A stretch of DNA of 9,858 nucleotides from Xanthobacteraceae bacterium. Lineage in GTDB: Bacteria; Pseudomonadota; Alphaproteobacteria; Rhizobiales; Xanthobacteraceae. A program made the translations under genes and the position numbers. Position 1 is the first letter of the stretch. The number at the start of each line of letters is the position of its first letter. The notes below the pieces were generated by a model, which was given only the letters and a program-made list of their open reading frames with translations, ran no database searches and was not told the DNA's origin. Where the stretch lies: assembly GCA_030043175.1 (NCBI GenBank), contig JASHYD010001236.1, forward strand, positions 1 through 9,858, written 5' to 3'. Positions 6,386 through 9,858 of the stretch are shown here, in pieces.

Positions 6386-7471
6386 TTAGCGCAGCTTTAA
6401 TGTCGATAATCCCGCAAGGGCCAGCACCACCGCGATGATCCAGAAGCGGATCACGATCTGCGATTCGGTCCAGCCCAGCTGCTCGAAATGATGATGGATC
6501 GGCGCCATCCGGAACACGCGTTTGCCGGTCAGCTTAAATGACACCACCTGGACGATCACGGAGATGGCCTCGACCACGAAAAGTCCGCCGATAATGGCAA
6601 GCACGATTTCGTGCTTGGTGATGACCGCGATGGTTCCGAGAAGACCGCCGAGCGCGAGCGACCCGGTATCACCCATGAAGATCGAAGCGGGCGGACAATT
6701 GAACCAAAGAAAACCCAGGCCCGCGCCCAGAATGGCGCCGCACAGCACCGCAAGCTCGCCAGCGCCGAGCACGAAATTGACCTGCAAATATTCGGCGAAG
6801 TTCGCGTTGCCGATCGCCCACGAAATCGCCCCGAAGCAGCCGGCTGCGATCATGACCGGTCCGATCGCGAGACCATCGAGCCCGTCAGTGAGGTTTACGG
6901 CGTTGCCGGCGCCGACGACGATGAAAGCGCCGAAGATGACGAAAAACCAGCCAAGATCGAGCAGCACGTCCTTGAAGAACGGGAATGCCAGCGACGTCGC
7001 CATCGGAGCGCGGCCAAGTATCGCAATCGCGTAACACGCAGCGCCGGCGATGAGAAACTCGATCAGCAGGCGAGTTCGTCCGGAAATGCCGGCGTGAGTT
7101 TGCCTCGTCACCTTAAGATAATCATCATAGAAGCCGATCGAGCCGAAGCCGAGCGTCACCCCAAGCACGACCCAAACGTAAGGATTGCCGGGGTTGGCCC
7201 ACAGCACAGTCGAAACGATGAGCCCCGACAAGATCATCAGGCCGCCCATGGTGGGCGTCCCCTTCTTGGACACGAGATGCGATTGCGGGCCGTCGGGACG
7301 GATCGGCTGGCCCTTGCCTTGCCGCAACCGCAACCGGTTGATGATCATCGGGCCGAACAGAAACACGAAAATGCCGGCGGTAAACATCGCGCCGCCGGTG
7401 CGGAACGTGATGTAACGCAGCACCCTGAGGACCGAAATGGTGTCGGAAAACTGGCTCAGCCAATAGAACAT
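6386..7471 (-). CDS. mraY: phospho-N-acetylmuramoyl-pentapeptide transferase (MraY)
   Basis: Integral inner-membrane enzyme that transfers phospho-MurNAc-pentapeptide from UDP to undecaprenyl phosphate, forming lipid I. At 361 residues it has the standard length, with about ten membrane segments along the protein. Active-site motifs are in the cytoplasmic loops: PTMGGL (73-78), DDYLK (116-120), [13 protein letters not shown] (190-202), [12 protein letters not shown] (265-276) and PIHHHFE (324-330), including the Asp pair, the Asp-rich loop and the triple His of the Mg2+/UDP-sugar site. The ATG at 7471 begins [10 protein letters not shown], the usual alphaproteobacterial start, only 4 nt after the murF stop, so translation is probably coupled. 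The Shine-Dalgarno sequence is weak (GAG within the end of murF). No missing residues were seen. Confidence 0.98.
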   Translation of the reverse strand: MFYWLSQFSDTISVLRVLRYITFRTGGAMFTAGIFVFLFGPMIINRLRLRQGKGQPIRPDGPQSHLVSKKGTPTMGGLMILSGLIVSTVLWANPGNPYVWVVLGVTLGFGSIGFYDDYLKVTRQTHAGISGRTRLLIEFLIAGAACYAIAILGRAPMATSLAFPFFKDVLLDLGWFFVIFGAFIVVGAGNAVNLTDGLDGLAIGPVMIAAGCFGAISWAIGNANFAEYLQVNFVLGAGELAVLCGAILGAGLGFLWFNCPPASIFMGDTGSLALGGLLGTIAVITKHEIVLAIIGGLFVVEAISVIVQVVSFKLTGKRVFRMAPIHHHFEQLGWTESQIVIRFWIIAVVLALAGLSTLKLR

Positions 7472-7475
7472 GGGT

Positions 7476-8915
7476 TCAGCTCTGCATTCGCACCGGTTCG
7501 GGCGCTGCGACGGAATGGTGCCGCATCAACGCCTTGACGAGCGGTCCCATCCGCGAGCCTGCCGACGCCTTGATCATGATGGCGTCGCCGGCGTGGACCG
7601 CCGCTACGACCTGCGGCTCCAGCTCCACCGCCGTCTTTGCATAGCCGCCCCGGCGCGCGGAAGGAAGCGCATCCCACAACGCCGCCATCAGCGGGCCGGC
7701 GCAATAGACGAGATCGATGCCGTTCTGGCAGATCGCATCGATGAGACCGCGATGAAGGTCCGCGCTGGTCGGCCCCAACTCCAGCATGTCGCCCAGGACC
7801 GCAATGCGCCGCCCCCTCGGCGCGAGCGGCGCCTGGCCCAGGAGCGCGAGCGCGGCGCGCATGGAGGTCGGGTTGGCGTTGTAGCTTTCGTCGATGACCA
7901 GCGCCCGCCCCCCCGGCAATTCGAGCGTCATCCGCGCGCCGCGGCCGGCAGCCGGCGCCTGTTGCGCCAAAGCAATCGCAGCCCGCGCGAGATCGGCGCC
8001 GAGGACATGTGCCGCCGTCAGCACCGCGAGCGAATTCATTACCAGATGCCGGCCCGGCGCGCCGATCTTGTAGGTGACTGGCTGGCCCAGGATCTTGGCC
8101 TCAACAGTCGAGCAGTCGGCCTGTAGTGCGCATTTAAGGAGGCGTGCCTGCGCGCCTGGGTGTTCGCCGAACGAGACGACGTTGCGGACGCCGGCCGCAT
8201 CGGCGCGCCGCCGCAGCCGTGCGAAGTGCGGATTATCGCGGTTGATGATGGCGGTGCCGCCGGTCTCAAGCCCGAGAAAAATTTCAGCCTTGGCGTCCGC
8301 GATCTCTGCGACCGAAGCGAAGAACTCCAGATGCACCGGCTCGACCGCCGTAATGATCGCCACATGGGGACGCACCATGCGTACGAGCGGCGTGATTTCG
8401 CCAGCATGGTTCATGCCGATCTCGAATACCCCATAGCGTGCGGTCTCAGGCATCCGGGCGAGTGACAACGGTACGCCCCAATGATTGTTGAACGATGCCG
8501 CCGATGCATGGGTTTCTCCACTTGCCGCGAGGGCAAGCGCCAGCGCCTCCTTGGTCGAAGTCTTCCCGACCGAACCTGTCACCGCCACGATTTTTGCCAC
8601 CGATCGCTGGCGCGCGGCGCGCGCGACGTCGCGCAAAGCTTCCAGCACATCGCCGACCACCAGGAGCGGCGCATCATCGCCGTACTCATCGCGCCGGTTC
8701 CGCGCCACCACTGCAAGCGCCGCGCCCTGCTTGAGCGCGGCGGTGGCGAAATCATGGCCGTCATGGACGTCGCCCCTGATCGCGAAGAATGCCTCTCCTG
8801 CCATCACGGTGCGGCTGTCGATCGAAATCCCGGTGACGGCCTGCGGCAGCGGTCCCGCATACTCCGCTCCCGTTGCAGCCGCGACAGACCCGACCGTCCA
8901 CAGCGACACCGTCAT
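7476..8915 (-). CDS. murF: UDP-N-acetylmuramoyl-tripeptide--D-alanyl-D-alanine ligase (MurF)
   Basis: Cytoplasmic ATP-dependent ligase that adds the D-Ala-D-Ala dipeptide to UDP-MurNAc-tripeptide, completing the pentapeptide used by MraY. The protein is 479 residues, normal for the family. The N-terminal domain carries [18 protein letters not shown] (31-48), a MurE/MurF signature. The ATPase domain has the P-loop TGSVGKTST (113-121), [11 protein letters not shown] (142-152) and [10 protein letters not shown] (165-174). The C-terminal domain has GRH (288-290), DESYNANP (342-349) and LGDMLELG (374-381), which identify MurF. The ATG at 8915 overlaps the murE stop by 4 nt (ATGA), a standard translational-coupling arrangement, and mraY follows after 4 nt. 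The three genes almost certainly share one transcript. Confidence 0.98.
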   Translation of the reverse strand: MTVSLWTVGSVAAATGAEYAGPLPQAVTGISIDSRTVMAGEAFFAIRGDVHDGHDFATAALKQGAALAVVARNRRDEYGDDAPLLVVGDVLEALRDVARAARQRSVAKIVAVTGSVGKTSTKEALALALAASGETHASAASFNNHWGVPLSLARMPETARYGVFEIGMNHAGEITPLVRMVRPHVAIITAVEPVHLEFFASVAEIADAKAEIFLGLETGGTAIINRDNPHFARLRRRADAAGVRNVVSFGEHPGAQARLLKCALQADCSTVEAKILGQPVTYKIGAPGRHLVMNSLAVLTAAHVLGADLARAAIALAQQAPAAGRGARMTLELPGGRALVIDESYNANPTSMRAALALLGQAPLAPRGRRIAVLGDMLELGPTSADLHRGLIDAICQNGIDLVYCAGPLMAALWDALPSARRGGYAKTAVELEPQVVAAVHAGDAIMIKASAGSRMGPLVKALMRHHSVAAPEPVRMQS

Positions 8916-9858
8916 GAGAACCTTCCTGCGACAAGCGCGTTCCGCGCCGCCTCGTGATCGCTGAATGGCACGGTTTTTTGTCCGATAATCTGACCGGTTT
9001 CGTGGCCTTTGCCGGCAATCAGGAGCACGTCGCCTGGCTTAAGATCGGCCACCGCGCGGTGGATCGCCTCATTGCGGTCACCGATCTCGTCGGCGTCGGG
9101 AGCGCCGGTGAGAATCGCGGCCCTGATCGCGCTCGGGTTTTCGCTGCGCGGGTTGTCGTCCGTCACGATGACACGATCCGCCTTCTCGGTCGCGATCGCC
9201 CCCATCAGGGGCCGCTTGCCGGCATCCCGGTCGCCACCGGCGCCAAACACGACGACTAGCCTGCCGCTCACATAGGGCCGCAATGCCTCAAGTGCCTTGG
9301 CGAGCGCATCCGGCTTGTGTGCGTAGTCTACAAAGATCGGCGCCCCGGATTTGCGGCCGACCAGTTCAAGCCGTCCTTTGGCGCCGACCAGGCCCTCAAG
9401 CGCGGCGAAGACCCGGGCGGCGTCGCCGCCAGCGGCGATCGTCTGGCCGGCCGCAACCAGCGCGTTTTCCACCTGAAATGCACCAACCAATGGCAATCGC
9501 ACTCGATATCTCACGCCGCCATATTCGAGCGTCAGAAGCTGTGAAAATCCCTCAATCGTAGACGCGGTGAGCCGGATATCCCGGCCCGCGCGTCCGACCT
9601 CGATAATGCGCAGCCCGCGGCCGCGTGCTGCATCCGCCACTTGTGCGGCGAAGGTATGATCAGTAGCGATCACAGCAACGCCCTGCGGTTGCACCAGGTT
9701 CCGGAACAAGATCAACTTGGCCTCGCGATAGGCTTCGACTGTGCCGTGGTAATCGAGATGGTCGCGGCTGATATTGGTGAAACTCGCGATGCCGACGCGC
9801 AGGCCATCGAGGCGGTGCTGATCGAGCCCGTGGGATGACGCCTCGATCGCCAAGTGGG
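8912..9858 (-). CDS. murE: UDP-MurNAc-L-Ala-D-Glu:meso-diaminopimelate ligase (MurE), 5' end outside window
   Basis: Cytoplasmic ATP-dependent ligase adding the third residue of the stem peptide. About 314 codons are present; MurE is usually 480-500 residues, so roughly 170 N-terminal residues, including the P-loop, lie beyond the edge. The frame is open to the edge, and the TTG at 9853 is internal (HLAIEASSHGLD), not a start. Counting from that Leu as residue 1, visible motifs are EASSHGLDQHRLDG (4-17), FTNISRDHLDYHG (25-37), YREAK (42-46, with the lysine that is carbamylated in Mur ligases), FVDYAHKPDAL (174-184), GAGGDRDAGKRPLM (204-217), DDNPRSE (232-238) and AGKGHETGQ (280-288). DNPR is the motif that binds meso-diaminopimelate; lysine-adding MurE enzymes differ there. 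The TGA stop overlaps the murF ATG. Confidence 0.97.
   Translation of the reverse strand, partial: HLAIEASSHGLDQHRLDGLRVGIASFTNISRDHLDYHGTVEAYREAKLILFRNLVQPQGVAVIATDHTFAAQVADAARGRGLRIIEVGRAGRDIRLTASTIEGFSQLLTLEYGGVRYRVRLPLVGAFQVENALVAAGQTIAAGGDAARVFAALEGLVGAKGRLELVGRKSGAPIFVDYAHKPDALAKALEALRPYVSGRLVVVFGAGGDRDAGKRPLMGAIATEKADRVIVTDDNPRSENPSAIRAAILTGAPDADEIGDRNEAIHRAVADLKPGDVLLIAGKGHETGQIIGQKTVPFSDHEAARNALVAGRFS

Noticed and set aside
4965..6389. 474-codon open frame on the plus strand opposite murD
   Set aside because: Antisense shadow of murD; it also runs through the 6287-6365 palindrome. No recognisable domain.
6611..7537. 308-codon plus-strand frame opposite mraY
   Set aside because: Charged antisense shadow of the hydrophobic mraY sequence, with no motif of its own.
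9851..9853. TTG as the murE start codon
   Set aside because: It lies inside the conserved HLAIEASSHGLD motif in the middle of MurE, and the frame continues to the window edge, so the gene is simply cut by the boundary.

Overview
This window is the middle of a division and cell wall (dcw) cluster, the conserved operon that makes the peptidoglycan precursor lipid II and feeds it to the septum. All recognised genes lie on the minus strand. Read 5' to 3' along that strand the order is murE (5' end outside the window), murF, mraY, murD, ftsW, murG, murC and the first codons of a probable murB. This is the canonical order. The proteins read as alphaproteobacterial, most likely Hyphomicrobiales (Rhizobiales) close to Bradyrhizobium or the Xanthobacteraceae. 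That placement rests on remembered family similarity, high G+C and the type of palindromic repeats present, not on a search.

Layout from the high-coordinate end. Partial murE overlaps murF by 4 nt (ATGA). murF is followed 4 nt later by mraY. A 140-nt gap holding a large imperfect hairpin (6287-6365) precedes murD, which starts with GTG. A 359-nt gap with two short palindromic repeats and a G-quadruplex motif precedes ftsW. ftsW overlaps murG by 1 nt (TGATG), and its last ~38 codons lie in another palindromic, GC-rich element. A 434-nt gap of lower G+C (about 56% over 1681-2040 by hand count) separates murG from murC; it holds one weak small ORF. A 172-nt gap with one hairpin separates murC from murB.

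How the genes work together. MurC, MurD, MurE and MurF add L-Ala, D-Glu, meso-diaminopimelate and D-Ala-D-Ala in turn to the UDP-MurNAc that MurB produces. MraY moves the finished pentapeptide onto undecaprenyl phosphate (lipid I), and MurG adds GlcNAc (lipid II). FtsW polymerises lipid II at the septum with its partner penicillin-binding protein. The DNPR motif of MurE points to meso-diaminopimelate, as expected for a Gram-negative cell wall.

I see no previously undescribed system. The gene content is ordinary core genome. What deserves a second look is between and at the ends of genes: palindromic repeats seeded at gene junctions, one of which seems to have been absorbed into the FtsW C-terminus, and the long lower-G+C gap before murC. 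I found no tRNA, rRNA, CRISPR array, insertion sequence or convincing terminator.
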